Assembly (NCBI GenBank): GCA_027563935.2
Contig: CM050449.1
Span: 92,845,676-92,909,675, forward strand
Origin: Costus lasius
Taxonomy: Eukaryota > Streptophyta > Magnoliopsida > Zingiberales > Costaceae
DNA: 64,000 nucleotides
Direction: 5' to 3'
In this document: positions 31,056 to 41,457 of the stretch, in pieces
Layout of the letters: each line of letters starts with the position of its first letter
Position numbering within the stretch: position 1 is the stretch's first letter
Made by a program: the position numbers and the translations under genes
Notes under the pieces: model-generated
Seen by the model: the letters and a program-made list of their open reading frames with translations, nothing else
What the model was told of the DNA's origin: nothing
The model's database searches: none

Positions 31056-32130
31056 TTGATGGCGCTGACTGCCATGGGATTTGATGGCGCTGAGTGGCAG
31101 GGCGAGCCACTTTCTGATCAGATGAGAGCATTGATGGCGATATTTCATGGTTATCAGCACGAGGTGTGTGGGGAGATAGCAGAGCTAACCCACACCTTCG
31201 AGGGTCAGATTGCAGACATGACTCGGGGATTGGAGACGACCTCGGCAGAAGTCCACAATTTGCAGATGGCATTAGCGCATGTTAGTGCCCAGACACCTGC
31301 ACAGGGGGCGCCAGCAGTAGTTCAGCCTGCTAGACGCCATGTTCCTGAGCCGACTATCTTTGCGGGGGGCATGGGTAGCCAAGGAGTTGGAGAACTTCTT
31401 GTTTGACATGGAACACTATTTTAGGGCAGCGGCTGTAGTAGAGGCAGACCGTATTGAGGTTTGTGCCGCCTATCTCAGAGGCGATGCCAAACTTTGGTGG
31501 AGGACTCATGTTGCCCCTAGGACTGAGGGGGACACTCCAGAGATCCCAGATTGGGATGCCCTGAAGTCTGAGATGAGGGCTCAGTTCAGACCGACTAACA
31601 CATTGCACAGTACTCGCATGGCTATTAGGAATCTCAGACACACTAGTCCAGTGAGAGATTATGTGAAGCAGTTTGGGACTCTACTGTTGGAGGTGCCCAA
31701 CATGATTGAGGAGGAGAAGTTTCACATGTTCACTGGCGGTTTGGAGGATTGGGCCTTCCGCGAGCTACAGCGGAAGGGAGTTACCACCTATAGGAGGCAG
31801 TGTGTGCTGCAGATGCATTGGTGGACTTGACAGGATCTAGGTCTACAACTGTGAGGACTTCCTCACCTACCCAGAGGCGGCCTGCAGGGCAGAGCCAGTA
31901 GAAGAAGTCGGTGCCCAGTTGGAAAAAGGGCAAGGCAGTGGCGCATGAGCCACAGGCGCAGAAGAAGAAGCCTCAGTAGTTTCAGCACAGACCCTAGCCG
32001 CAGCAGGGGAGGGCTTCTGAGCAGAGCACCAGCAGCAGTAGCAGGAGAGGCCTGGAGTGTTTTATCTGCTATGGGCCTCATATGATGAGGGATTGTCCCA
32101 CAAGGAAGAAGATTGCTTCCTTGATGGCGG
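31056..32130 (+). pseudogene. gag: chromovirus D: gag and zinc knuckle
   Basis: The N-terminal part reads QMRALMAIFHGYQHEVCGEI with a likely coiled segment, and the frame changes near 31365. Capsid core: FLFDMEHYFRA, RIEVCAAYLRGDAKLWWR, ALKSEMRAQFRP, VRDYVKQFGTLLLEVPNM, HMFTGGLEDWAFREL, the retrotransposon gag pattern. A further frame change follows near 31795. The linker is Gln-rich with several TAG codons where CAG is expected (about 31899, 31977, 31994). One CCHC-like knuckle CFICYGPHMMRDCP is at about 32060-32101. A 25-bp tandem duplication (ATGGGATTTGATGGCGCTGA twice) is at 31048-31095 near the start. Confidence 0.85.
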
Positions 32131-32199
32131 TTGAGACACTAGAGGGCAGGGATGCACTGGTGCTTCTGTTAATCCATTGGTTATTGCTAATATCAGTGC

Positions 32200-33960
32200 T
32201 AGGTCGAGTCCTTTGATGTATATTGACATTGTCCTGAATGATGTTCAGATTGCAGCTATGGTTGACACTAGAGCTACTGATGTGTTGCATTTATATAGTG
32301 TTTTTGCCTATGTTTTACATCATATTTTGGACTTATTTGCACGATTTTGTGTTACTTCTAGTGTTTTTATCTTACTTTGCACAGAATCTTCACTTTTTTT
32401 AGTTTTATTGAAAATGTAGGTAAAAAGGCATAAAAATGAAGGATTTCGAGAGTTTTAAGGTCAAAGCACGATTCCCGAGGAGATCACGAGCCCACACGTC
32501 AAATTTGGAGCAAAAACGGTGAAGAACGAGACATTTACGGCCTTGGCCGTAATTGTGGATTCGGCCGTAAACACGACGACGAGCGGGAGGTGAAAATCAA
32601 CTAAGTATAAAAGTCCACCGAAACTTTCATGGCTGAAGCCGTAATTCTATCACGGGCCGTAAAAGTTTCTGTGACCAAAAGCATTATATGCCGAAAGAAT
32701 TACGGCCGAAGCCGTAAACACATTCACGGGCCGTAAAAGTTTCCGCCCGACGAGTTTTTCGCTCGATTCTCACTCGTTTTGAACCAGATTTGAGCCAAAC
32801 TTTGTAGAACCGTTCCTTGATGGGTTCTAAACCGGTCTAGCTATAAAAGATGGGATTTTGATCGATTTAAGAGGGCTTCTACGGACGAAAGCGAACGGCG
32901 GCGGTGACAAGGGCAAAAACCTGGTTTCAAACATTTTTCCGGTGAGATTTCCCCTAAAGGCGACGATAGATCAGCCAATCCTCATCGTCGGATCAAGGAG
33001 AAGGCGATTCTGTAGTCTTTTTAGTGATTTCTTGCAATCTTTTATGCGTTTACTAGTTCATCACAACACCATGTATTTCTATACTAACATGAGCGAGTAG
33101 AAACCTTTGTCGGGATGATTGGGCGTAGCCCTTTGACTTTTATGAGTTAATCCATGCTTTTACTATTTTCATTAGAATTTATCTACATGATTTAGTTGAA
33201 ATTTTACCTATCTCGTAATTTACCCTGGCCAAGTATTTTTACGTCTTAGACGTTGCGAGAAGGACCGGGAGGTGAATCGCAACGCCCGATCTATTTCAAC
33301 TAGACATACGAATCCAATCACGGGAGTAGTTTGGATTTGTCTGAAGGGTTAAACAAACGCTTCATAGAGCTTAAGGGGTTCAATTGGGTTAACTATCACG
33401 GGAGTAGTTAGTTAATCTAGTTGAATACCGTACTACACTTCGAGAGGAGGTAGTATGCACCTTAGGAAGAGTTCCTTTCGTGTTAGATAATTTCTATGAA
33501 TTAGTTATTATTTTAACAACTCATAATTGTCAATGTGGCGAACCCATGAATTCCCGACTCGTTAGAAACTGAACCTTTTAAAAAGCTGTTTTCGAGTTTG
33601 CATGTCCGTAAAAGTTTAGAAGAACCATTGATTTTGTCCGCCTGAATTCAAACAAGTCGAGAAGTCAGTACTTAGCTTCGTAGTCCTCGTGGGATCGATA
33701 ACTTTTATTACTTCGATAAATCCGTGCACTTGCGGGTACTTATCAGCTACTCACCTATTTGTTTCTGATAGAGTGAAGGACAAACTGAAATTGAAGACTA
33801 TGCAGTATACAACTAGTGTCAAGACAGTGAATGCAGATCCTAGGAAGGCATCAGGAGTTTCATATGATGTGCTTGTGAGGTTGGGATCTTGGTCAAAGCG
33901 GGTACATGTTATGGTGACAGCCCTGGATGATTTGATGTGATAGTAGGTATGGATTTGCTT
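32200..33960 (+). pseudogene. chromovirus D: aspartic protease split by a solo LTR
   Basis: The 5' part ends MYIDIVLNDVQIAAMVDTRAT at 32277. The 3' part resumes after the solo LTR and one target-duplication copy at 33751 with HLFVSDRVKDKLKL, then VSYDVLVRLG and FDVIVGMDLL, with a one-base frame change near 33936. The catalytic motif normally reads D-T-G-A-T; here Gly is Arg. Since the LTR lies 2-3 residues behind the catalytic Asp, the enzyme cannot be made. Confidence 0.88.
32278..33745 (+). repeat. solo LTR of a Ty3 (Athila/Tat-like) element
   Basis: 1468 bp, TGATGTGTTGC...GGTACTTATCA, flanked by perfect GCTAC duplications (32273-32277, 33746-33750). No internal region, so it is the product of LTR-LTR recombination. 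A palindrome block starts at 32535, 257 bp in (TTACGGCCTTGGCCGTAA and two more half-pairs to 32739). TATAAAAG at 32842-32849. R/U5 has the GGGAGTAG motif twice and the AGAAGGACCGGGAGGTGAAT segment shared with the LTR at 44976. Confidence 0.96.
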
Positions 33961-35650
33961 CGGCGTGCTAAAGCAATCCCAATGCCGCACTTGAATGGGT
34001 TGCAGATTGTTGATAAGAGATCACCTTGTTTTCTCCCTTGCCACACTGGGGGAAAGGTCGAGAAAAACAACAAGGGCAAGGAAGTTATTGCAGCTTTAGT
34101 TGTTGCCAGGGGTCTTTGGCATGGAGAGACTACATATTTGGCTCATGTCAGAGTTGTAGAGGATCTTCCTAAGATCAGTTCAGCATCTATGCAGCAGAGA
34201 GGACATAGGGGAGACTTGATCACCCTCCCTAGTTCTAGCCGTGAGGTACCTGGAGTGAGATTGGGGGCGGCGAAGGCTACATTGGATGATCGGATTCAGC
34301 AGCTACCTGCACATATAGGGGGGTTGTTCCGGGAGTTTTCTGATGTTGTACCACCTGAGATGCCCAAGGTGTTACCACCTAGGAGGGACATCGATCATGC
34401 TATCGAGCTGATTCCAGGTTCAATTCTATAAGCACAGCCACCTTACAGGATGCCTCCTACAGAGCTAGCTGAGTTGAGGAGATAGTTAGATGACTTATTG
34501 GAGTCGGGGTACATTCAGCTATCTAAAGCACCGTACAGAGCACCTGTGCTTTTCCAGAAGAAGAAGGATGGAACTATGAGGATGTGTGTGGATTATGAAG
34601 CTCTGAAAAAGGTTACTGTGAAGAACTCTTATCCCATTCCTTTGATCCAGGACTTGATTGATCGCCTTGTGCATGCCAAGGTCTTCAGCAAGTTGGACCT
34701 TCGGTCAAGATATTGGCAGGTGAGGATAGCAGAGGGTGATGAACCCAAGACTACTTGTGTCACTCGATATGGATCATATGAGTTCTTGGTTATGCCGTTT
34801 GGGCTGACCAATGCTCCAGCTACATTTTGTAACTTGATGAACAACATTCTTCATCCGTTCTTGGATAAGTTTGTTATGGTATACTTGGATGATATAGTGA
34901 TATATTCTAGTAGCTTGGAGGAGCATACAGAGCACCTGAGGCAGGTCTTGACAGTACTTAGAGAGAGTCAACTATATTTGAAGCTGGAGAAGTGCGATTT
35001 TGCCCAGACTGAGGTGGAGTTCTTGGGGCACATCGTTGGGTCAGGACGAGTCCGGATGGATGAGAGGAAGGTGGCGGCTATCAGGGACTGGCCGGCCCCT
35101 ACATTTGTTAGTACCCTGAGGTCTTTCCTAGGACTTGCAGGCGATTTATTGAGTGCTACACCAGGGTTGTAGCTCCTTTGACAGACCTTCTGAGGAAGGA
35201 TGTTGCCTAGTGCTGGGAGGGCAAGCACCAAGAGGCATTTGACAGGGTGAAGGAGAAGGTGACTTCAGAGCCTATTCTCAGACTCCCAGATTTTGCATTA
35301 CCTTTTGAGGTACACACGGATGCCTCAGACAGAGCCTTAGGAGGGGTTCTTGTCTAGGAGGGCATGTCGATTGCTTTTGAGAGCAGGAAGTTGTAGAATG
35401 CTGAGATCAATTACTCTGCTCATGAGAAAGAAATATTAGCAGTAGTGCACTGTTTGAGACTATAGAGAGTGTACTTGCTGGGGAGCAAGTTCACTGTGAA
35501 GACTGATAATGTAGCCAACACATTTTTTCAGACTCGGAAGAAATTGTCAGCCAGACAGGCTAGATGGCAGGAGCAACTGACTGAGTTTGACTTTGCTTGG
35601 GAGCATAAGCCAGGGCGCATTCATCAGGTCCCAGATGCACTGAGCAGGAT
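33937..35650 (+). pseudogene. pol: chromovirus D: reverse transcriptase and RNase H
   Basis: After GMDLL and a linker ending MPKVLPPRRDIDHAIELIPG, a TAA near 34429 and a TAG near 34484 precede [31 protein letters not shown] motifs: [42 protein letters not shown] and the catalytic YLDD at 34882-34893, then FLGHIV and [10 protein letters not shown] frame change near 35145 and TAG codons near 35170, 35207, 35355, 35394 and 35461 break the RNase H (HTDASDRALGG, INYSAHEKEILAVVH, TDNVANTFF, RQARWQEQLTEFDF). PDALSRI ends the region. Confidence 0.92.
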
Positions 35651-36535
35651 TGCTACAATTTCTCATTGTTGTGCGGTATCATATTCTCAGAGTAAGATCA
35701 TTGGTTTGATTAGAGATTCAGTATTGGCAGATCAGTCATATGAGAAGTTGGTGTCCCAGATTAGGATGGGAGTTGTGCGATGCTACTATCCCAGTGAGGA
35801 TGGACTGATCATGGCTAGAGGAGATAGACCTTATGTCCCTTCCTCAGGGAACATTCGGTTCGGCATCATGCATGAATATCATGACACCGTATGGGCGGGT
35901 CATCCTGGAGGTAGATGCATGTATGCATTGATCAGTAGAGCATGGTATTGGCCGGGGATGAAGGAGGATATTGAGCATTATACCAAGACCTATTTGGTAT
36001 GTCAGCAGAACAAGGTTGAGAGGAGGAAGGAAGCTGAACTTTTGCAGCCCTTACCTACTCCTGAGAGACCTTTTGTGTCTATATCTATGGATTTCATCAC
36101 CCACTTTCCCAGAGTTGAGGGGATGGCTTCGGTATTTGTTGTGGTTGACAAATACTCGAAGTATGCTGTATTTGCTGCTGCACCAAAGGTTTGCACTACA
36201 GAGGTGACTGCAAACATCTTTATGACTCATGTGGTGAAGCACTTTGGATTACCTAGAGAGATTATCAGTGATAGAGACCCGAGGTTCACTGGAAATTTTT
36301 GGTCTTCTTTATTTAAAAAGCTGGGTACATATCTCAAAATGTCTACAGCTTATCATCCTCAGACAGATGGGCACACAGAGAGGATTAATGCCTTGTTGGA
36401 AGAGTATCTTAGACACTTTGTTTCTTCTACTCAGAAGAACTGGATTAGATTGCTAGATACAGCTCAGTTTGCATACAACATTCAGACTTCATCTGCTATA
36501 GAAAAGAGCCCGTTCGAACTAGTGTTAGAGTGACA
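35651..36535 (+). pseudogene. pol: chromovirus D: integrase
   Basis: Open from 35469 to 36533. Zinc region: HEYHDTVWAGHPGG with the H pair, then KTYLVCQQNK, where the first of the two expected Cys is Tyr. Core: SMDFITHFP (first Asp, about 36088), ISDRDPRF (second Asp, about 36267) and HTERINALLEEY (Glu, about 36375). Ends SPFELVLE followed by TGA, after which similarity continues QPLTAMDTLN in the same frame. Well preserved apart from these. Confidence 0.9.
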
Positions 36536-36539
36536 GCCT

Positions 36540-37196
36540 TTGACAGCCATGGATACACTGAATAGGGGCGCGGGGAGAAAGTGCCAAGCAGCCATTGATT
36601 TTATTAAGGACATATCTGAGCTATGGGATGAAGCTCGGGATAGCCTGATAGAGGCTAGGAACAGAATGAAATTATATGCTGTCAGGGATCGCAGACATGT
36701 AGAGTTTGAGGTAGGAGAGTTGGTCCTTCTCAAACTTACACCCCAGATGTGGAGGAAGACTGAAGCCAGAACATATCATAGAGGACTTGCGGAGATATGA
36801 GGGTCCTTTCAGGATCATTAAGAGAGTAAGTCCAGTTGCATACAAGTTGGATTTACCACATTGGCTACAGTTCTATCCTACCTTTCATGTTAGTCTTTTA
36901 AAGAAGTATCATACAGATGATAGGCATCCAGACCGTGGACAGGTGAGAAGATAACCTGCTAGAGGCAAGGTTGAGTTTGGAAAGAAGCCTATGATGATTC
37001 TAGATCATAGAGTCTATGGACAGGCTACACCTGGAGGTCAGAGGGCTGAGTTCCTGGTTCAGTGGATGGATGAACCAAAGGAGGATGCTACATGGGAGAA
37101 GACTGAGGACATTGCTCAATTTGAGGAGTTGTCCAGGAGGTATGAGGAACGCATGTCATTGAGGGCAAGTGTCATCTCAGGTGGGGGAGTATTGTG
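36540..37196 (+). pseudogene. pol: chromovirus D: integrase C-terminus and chromodomain
   Basis: AIDFIKDISELWDEARDSLIEARNRMK and [13 protein letters not shown] are the usual C-terminal integrase segment; a frame change near 36800 and a TAA near 36953 follow. The chromodomain is GQRAEFLVQWMDEPKEDATWEKTEDIAQFEE (about 37040-37135), with the aromatic/acidic pattern of chromodomains that bind methylated histone H3 and guide insertion into heterochromatin in this clade. Ends with TGA at 37194-37196, overlapping the LTR start. Confidence 0.88.
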
Positions 37197-38661
37197 ATGC
37201 CTTGGGTATACTGGGGTTATACCCCAGCCCATCCCATGGACTCAGTGGGATCTGAGTAGGGATGGGGGAGCTTGACTGGAGGTAGGCTTGATGATAGAGT
37301 GAGCCTAGTAGAGGAGCTAGGACACTAACACTGTGTTAGGATGTTTTCTAGGTACATCGACACCTACTCTATCCTTGGGTTAGGCCCGGGGGTGCTTTGG
37401 AGTTGATGGAGCATGGTTAACCTAACCATGGTTACCTTAACCATGGTCAAGCTTAACCATGGTCCTTGGCGCATGAGTTGGACTCATGGTTGGGTTCGGC
37501 TCAAGACATGGGCTGATTAGTGTCTTCATGTTCTCTTGGGACATGAAGGTCATTAATTGGAACTTAAGTGAATTAATTAGCATGTACTAATTAAGAGCTT
37601 AAGTGAACCTTGGTTCGGTTCAACACATGGAGGATGGTTCACGCAAGACAAAGCTTGGCGGCTTGGTTCACCCATGCTCGGCCAAAGCTTGGTTCAAGCT
37701 CTTGGACGAGTTTGAACATGGCGCCAAGATAGGAGGAGAATTGCCTATTCCTTCTCCAACACTTGGCCACGGTTGAATTCCATGGAGGACTTGGCGTGAG
37801 GGGCTGGTCTATAAGAGGGGAAGCCTTGGCAACATGCAAAGGCTAATCACTCCTTGTGCGGCGAAGCCCTACCACCTTGAAGACTTGTTGGCGTGTTCTT
37901 CCTTGGAGGCGAGGAAGAAGACTGTGCTTGGAGCCGAGAACATCTTAGGACACTTGTGGACAAGTGTTCTTCACGATCTTCATCGGCAAACCACTTGAGG
38001 AGCAAGTGGTCATCTTGGCGTGAGTTCCTTGGACTTGGGTCTCACGGCTTTGCTTGGAGAGGGCAGCAACCTTGCTGTTCATCTTCCTCTTTGGCATAAT
38101 TCTCTCTAGCACTCTCGGCTAGGGGAGAATTGAGGAGGTTCGGCACTTGTCCATCAAGTGGCCGAAGGTCATCATCATCAACAACACCCTAGAGCGGCGG
38201 CTCTAGGGTCCTATCCTCAAGGGCTTCCCCCTTGAGGAGTTTGACGGTTTTGGCTACTTGGAGGGAGAGAGCCGAGAGCTTGCATCACATTGTTCATAGC
38301 TTTATGTTGGTATAAACCCTTGAACCATTGTGTGAAGATTGTTGATTATAGTTTCTTGTTGATTTAGGTATCTCTACCCATATTGGGAGATGCCTTCCTC
38401 ATATCCTAGTATTGCACTTGGTTTGAGTTTCTCTTGATTGGATTCTATCGGATTTGGCTTGAGACTTGCGCAAGCTTGGTACTTGAGCAAGGACCTCGCA
38501 CGCTGTGTAGTGATATATCTGTGCTTAGGGTTTGAGCAGGCCGGTAGTTATTGTGTGCTAAGGTTTGAGCATATGTCTAGTGCTCTTTGATCTCTGATAG
38601 ATCACCTTGCTTGAGTGTGATATCTGCCAGCGGCTCTAGTGTGTTTCAGGGCGCTCAACAA
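37193..38661 (+). repeat. chromovirus D 3' LTR
   Basis: Starts TGTGATGCCTTGGG after the purine tract GGTGGGGGAGTAT. The end is taken as GCTCAACA at 38661 but is not certain because no partner copy exists. A cluster of TTAACCATGGT palindromes (four, 37411-37465) begins 218 bp in, and a TATA-like CTATAAGAGGGG is near 37808-37819. No coding content recognised; several short frames are chance. Confidence 0.65.
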
Positions 38662-38735
38662 GGTGTGCAAAGAGGTTAGAGGTGTGGGAAACCTAACCCG
38701 CCACCTTGGAGGTTAGAGGTGTGCAAAGAGTTAGA
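38662..38735. other. junction between chromoviruses D and E
   Basis: Contains two copies of GGTTAGAGGTGTG.. and GTGCAAAGAG motifs. It is unclear whether this is LTR end, target DNA or a rearrangement point. Confidence 0.4.
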
Positions 38736-39391
38736 GGTGTGGTAGCAGATGCTCTAAGTAGAAAATCTTCAAACATTGTGACAACTCTAATGGTAAAGCA
38801 ATGGCAATTATTGGAAGAATTTTGTGGGTTGAAATGTAGGATTATCATACAAAAGCCAAAAGTCATTTTTGCCTCTCTTAAAATTCAATGTGATTTTCTT
38901 CAACAAATAAAGGAAGAACAACTTCAAGATGCACTACTCAAGAGTTCTAGAGAAAAAGTTAATGATGGAGGGGGACAAAATTTTAAAGTCAGGGGTGATG
39001 GTATATTAGTGTATAGGGATAGAGTATGCATCCCAAGTGGATCTGAAATTAAAAATATGCTTTTGCAAGAGGCACACAAGTTCAAGTACTCTATACACCC
39101 AGGTAGTACTAAGATGTATAATGATTTAAAGAATTATTACTGGTGGGATGGTATGAAGAAAGATATTGCCATATATGTTGCAAATTGTTTGACATGTCAA
39201 CTGATTAAAGCTGAACACCAAAAGCCAGGTGGATTATTGCAACCCTTGGAGGTACCTGAATGGAAATGGGAAAAGATAGCTATGGATTTTGTTTCTGGTT
39301 TTCCATTAACATCAAGGAAACATGATGCCATATGGGTGATAGTTGATCGGTTAACTAAGTCTGCACATTTCTTGCCTATTAGAATAACATA
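38736..39391 (+). pseudogene. pol: chromovirus E: RNase H end and integrase part 1
   Basis: VADALSRKSS ends RNase H. The integrase zinc region has HKFKYSIHPGSTKMYNDLKNYYWW and CLTCQLIKAEHQKPGG; the core starts AMDFVSGFP (first Asp near 39286) and DAIWVIVDRLTKSAHFLP. The frame is open without stops up to the insertion after RIT at 39391. It then stops artificially in the inserted DNA. Confidence 0.92.
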
Positions 39392-40555
39392 GGGCCAGTT
39401 TGGGGCTGATTCTGCTTCTGCTGGCTGCTGGTTGGAGAATTGCTGGTTGAAAGGTAGCTAGCTGAGAGAAGCAGAAGCTGTTTGGAAAATTACAATTGCT
39501 GGTTGAAAAATAAAAATAAGACTTTTAGTACCCTAGACTATTAAACTATTAAGATAAGACTATTAAACATAAAAAGTGATCAATACATACTACAATTTAA
39601 CCATAACAAGAAATAATTCAATCTGAAATTAATAGTTTGCATGATCTTAAAGGTGTAAAATATTCACTTGTTTCTATAACTTGTTTACACATGCATGTAA
39701 TGTTTCCTTTTTTTTCATGATTAAATATTGAAATTTGGACGACCACGGGGACTTGCATCATCTGAACCCGTAATTTGAGCATCCTGCCACATAATTTCCC
39801 CTCAATGCATTCACAAGTTACTACAGTTCATTCATTTATTGTTTCCAGTTTTACTTCAATCTCTGTTTACCACAACCTCGTCCCTACTTTCTGCAGCATT
39901 TGCCTACTGCTTAGAGGAGGCGGAGGAGGAGGAGCACTTGCTGCCTCCGACCGCCGGACACCAGAGATCGGCGTCATTGCCATGTGCTCCGTGTACGCTA
40001 TCAGAACCAGGCACAACCCTCGGCTTTGCACTTGCAAGTATGCAAAACACAGAACCTGCAAGAAACAAGGAACCAATGCTGTGTCTGACTGCAGATTTAA
40101 CGCCATGAATTTGACTGGTTTTCTAAAAAAGCAAAGGACATTGCAGCAGCCATGAGTTCGCTTACCTTTCCGAAAGAGAGACCAGTTGCTGCAACGGCAG
40201 GATCTGAACGACGAGGTGGAAGGAGCGAGAAGAAGTGGGGAAAGGAGAGTGAGAAGCGACGGAAGGAGCGTCAGTGGAGTGGGGAAAGGAAAGCTGGAGG
40301 TTGTTGGCGCTGGAGGTCGCTCGCGCAGGACCCGAAGCTGGAGCGAATGTCGGAAAGAGAGTCAGCAGAGCGGAGGTGCGTGAGGGAACAAGACAGCTGT
40401 TGCTGATTCTGCGAGAATCATCCAAAGAGTTGCTTCTACGGGGCAGCGGATTTTTGGGGGTTGCGGCCCGTGAATCAGCCCCAAACGCTTTGATTGTTAC
40501 TATTTCTGCTGGTCGCACCCGCAAAAGCCGGCGGCCAACAGCCCCAAACGAAGCT
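39392..40555. mobile_element. PIF/Harbinger-like non-autonomous DNA element
   Basis: 1164 bp with terminal inverted repeats GGGCCAGTTTGGGGCTG and (complement of the right end) AGCTTCGTTTGGGGCTG; the inner 11 bases match perfectly. It is flanked by ATA at 39389-39391 and 40556-40558; removal of one copy restores the integrase frame, proving the borders. Three-base target duplications and GGG...TTTGG ends fit PIF/Harbinger (usually TWA). The left part repeats GCTGGTTG motifs; the centre (39890-40440) is GC-rich with long frames on both strands and could be captured host DNA. No transposase seen. Confidence 0.85.
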
Positions 40556-41411
40556 ATACTCTCTTGATAAACTCACAAGTTTATATATTAGTGAAATTGT
40601 AAGACTTCATGGTGTTCCAGTTGAGATTGTATCTGATAGAGATCCAAGATTTCTCTCTAGATTTTGGAAAAGATTACATGAAGCTTTGGGAACTAATCTT
40701 AAGTTCAGTACAACTTTTCATCCTCAAACAGATGGACAATCAGAAAGAACCATACAAACACTTGAAGACTTACTAAGAGCTTATGTCATGGAGTGGAAAG
40801 GTGAATGGGATGATGATCTCTCTCTTATTGAATTCACCTATAATAATAGTTTTCACTCAAGCATTCAAATGGCACCATATGAAGCTTTATATGGAAGGAA
40901 GTGTAGGACACCCATATGTTGGGAAGAAGTTGGTGATAGAAAGATTTTACAATCAAATATAGTGCAGGAAACAACTAATAAGATACATGTGATAAAAGAT
41001 AAGTTAAAAGCTGCACAAAGTCGTCAAGAAAGTTATGCTGATCATAGAAGAAAGGACATAGAATTTCAAATTGGGGACCATGTATTCCTAAAGATTTCTC
41101 CTTCTAAAGGTGTTACACGACTTGCTTTGCCACCATCCTTAGCTAATGTTCATAATGTATTTCATGTTTCAATGCTCAGAAAGTATCATTATGATCCTTC
41201 CCACATACTTGATTACAAGCCTATTCCGATTGATCAAGATCTATCCTACATTGAAAGACCCATAAAAATTATAGATAGAAAAGGGAAGATTTTAAGAAAC
41301 CGGGTTATACCACTTGTGAAAGTCATTTGGCAACATCATTCTATTGAAGAACCAACATGGGAGTTGGAAGAGGAAATGAAAAGAGCACACCCACACCTTT
41401 TTGATATTTAA
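40556..41411 (+). pseudogene. pol: chromovirus E: integrase part 2 and chromodomain-like end
   Basis: Resumes YSLDKLTSLYISEIVRLHGVP, then VSDRDPRF (second Asp near 40633) and HPQTDGQSERTIQTLEDLLR (Glu near 40743), FHSSIQMAPYEALYGRKCRTPICW. The C-terminal module reads FQIGDHVFLKISP, HNVFHVSMLRKYHYDPSH, then IPLVKVIWQHHSIEEPTWELEEEM, the chromodomain-like ending of Tekay elements. Compared with relatives, a segment between SPSKGVTR and LALPPSLANVHNVFH is shortened. No nonsense codon, so this is the best preserved pol part in the window. Ends TAA at 41409-41411. Confidence 0.92.
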
Positions 41412-41441
41412 GGTATGACAACTTTAGTGGACTAAAGTTTC

Positions 41442-41457
41442 TTTAAGGGAGGGAGAA
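41442..41457 (+). other. chromovirus E polypurine tract
   Basis: TTAAGGGAGGGAGAA immediately before the LTR start TGTAATAC at 41458. Confidence 0.8.

Larger units (their letters stand above)
31030..38661 (+). mobile_element. Ty3 chromovirus D, 5' truncated, with 3' LTR
   Basis: Order gag, zinc knuckle, protease, RT, RNase H, integrase, chromodomain, then GGTGGGGGAG and a 3' LTR beginning TGTGATGCC. The chromodomain after integrase is the hallmark of plant chromoviruses (Tekay/CRM/Reina group). No 5' LTR is found upstream. A 1468-bp solo LTR (32278-33745) sits inside the protease. Nearly all nonsense codons are TAG. Confidence 0.93.

Noticed and set aside
39775..40567. Transposase or other gene in the PIF-like insert
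   Set aside because: No DDE transposase or Myb-like motif can be seen; the frames follow from GC-rich, purine-rich sequence.
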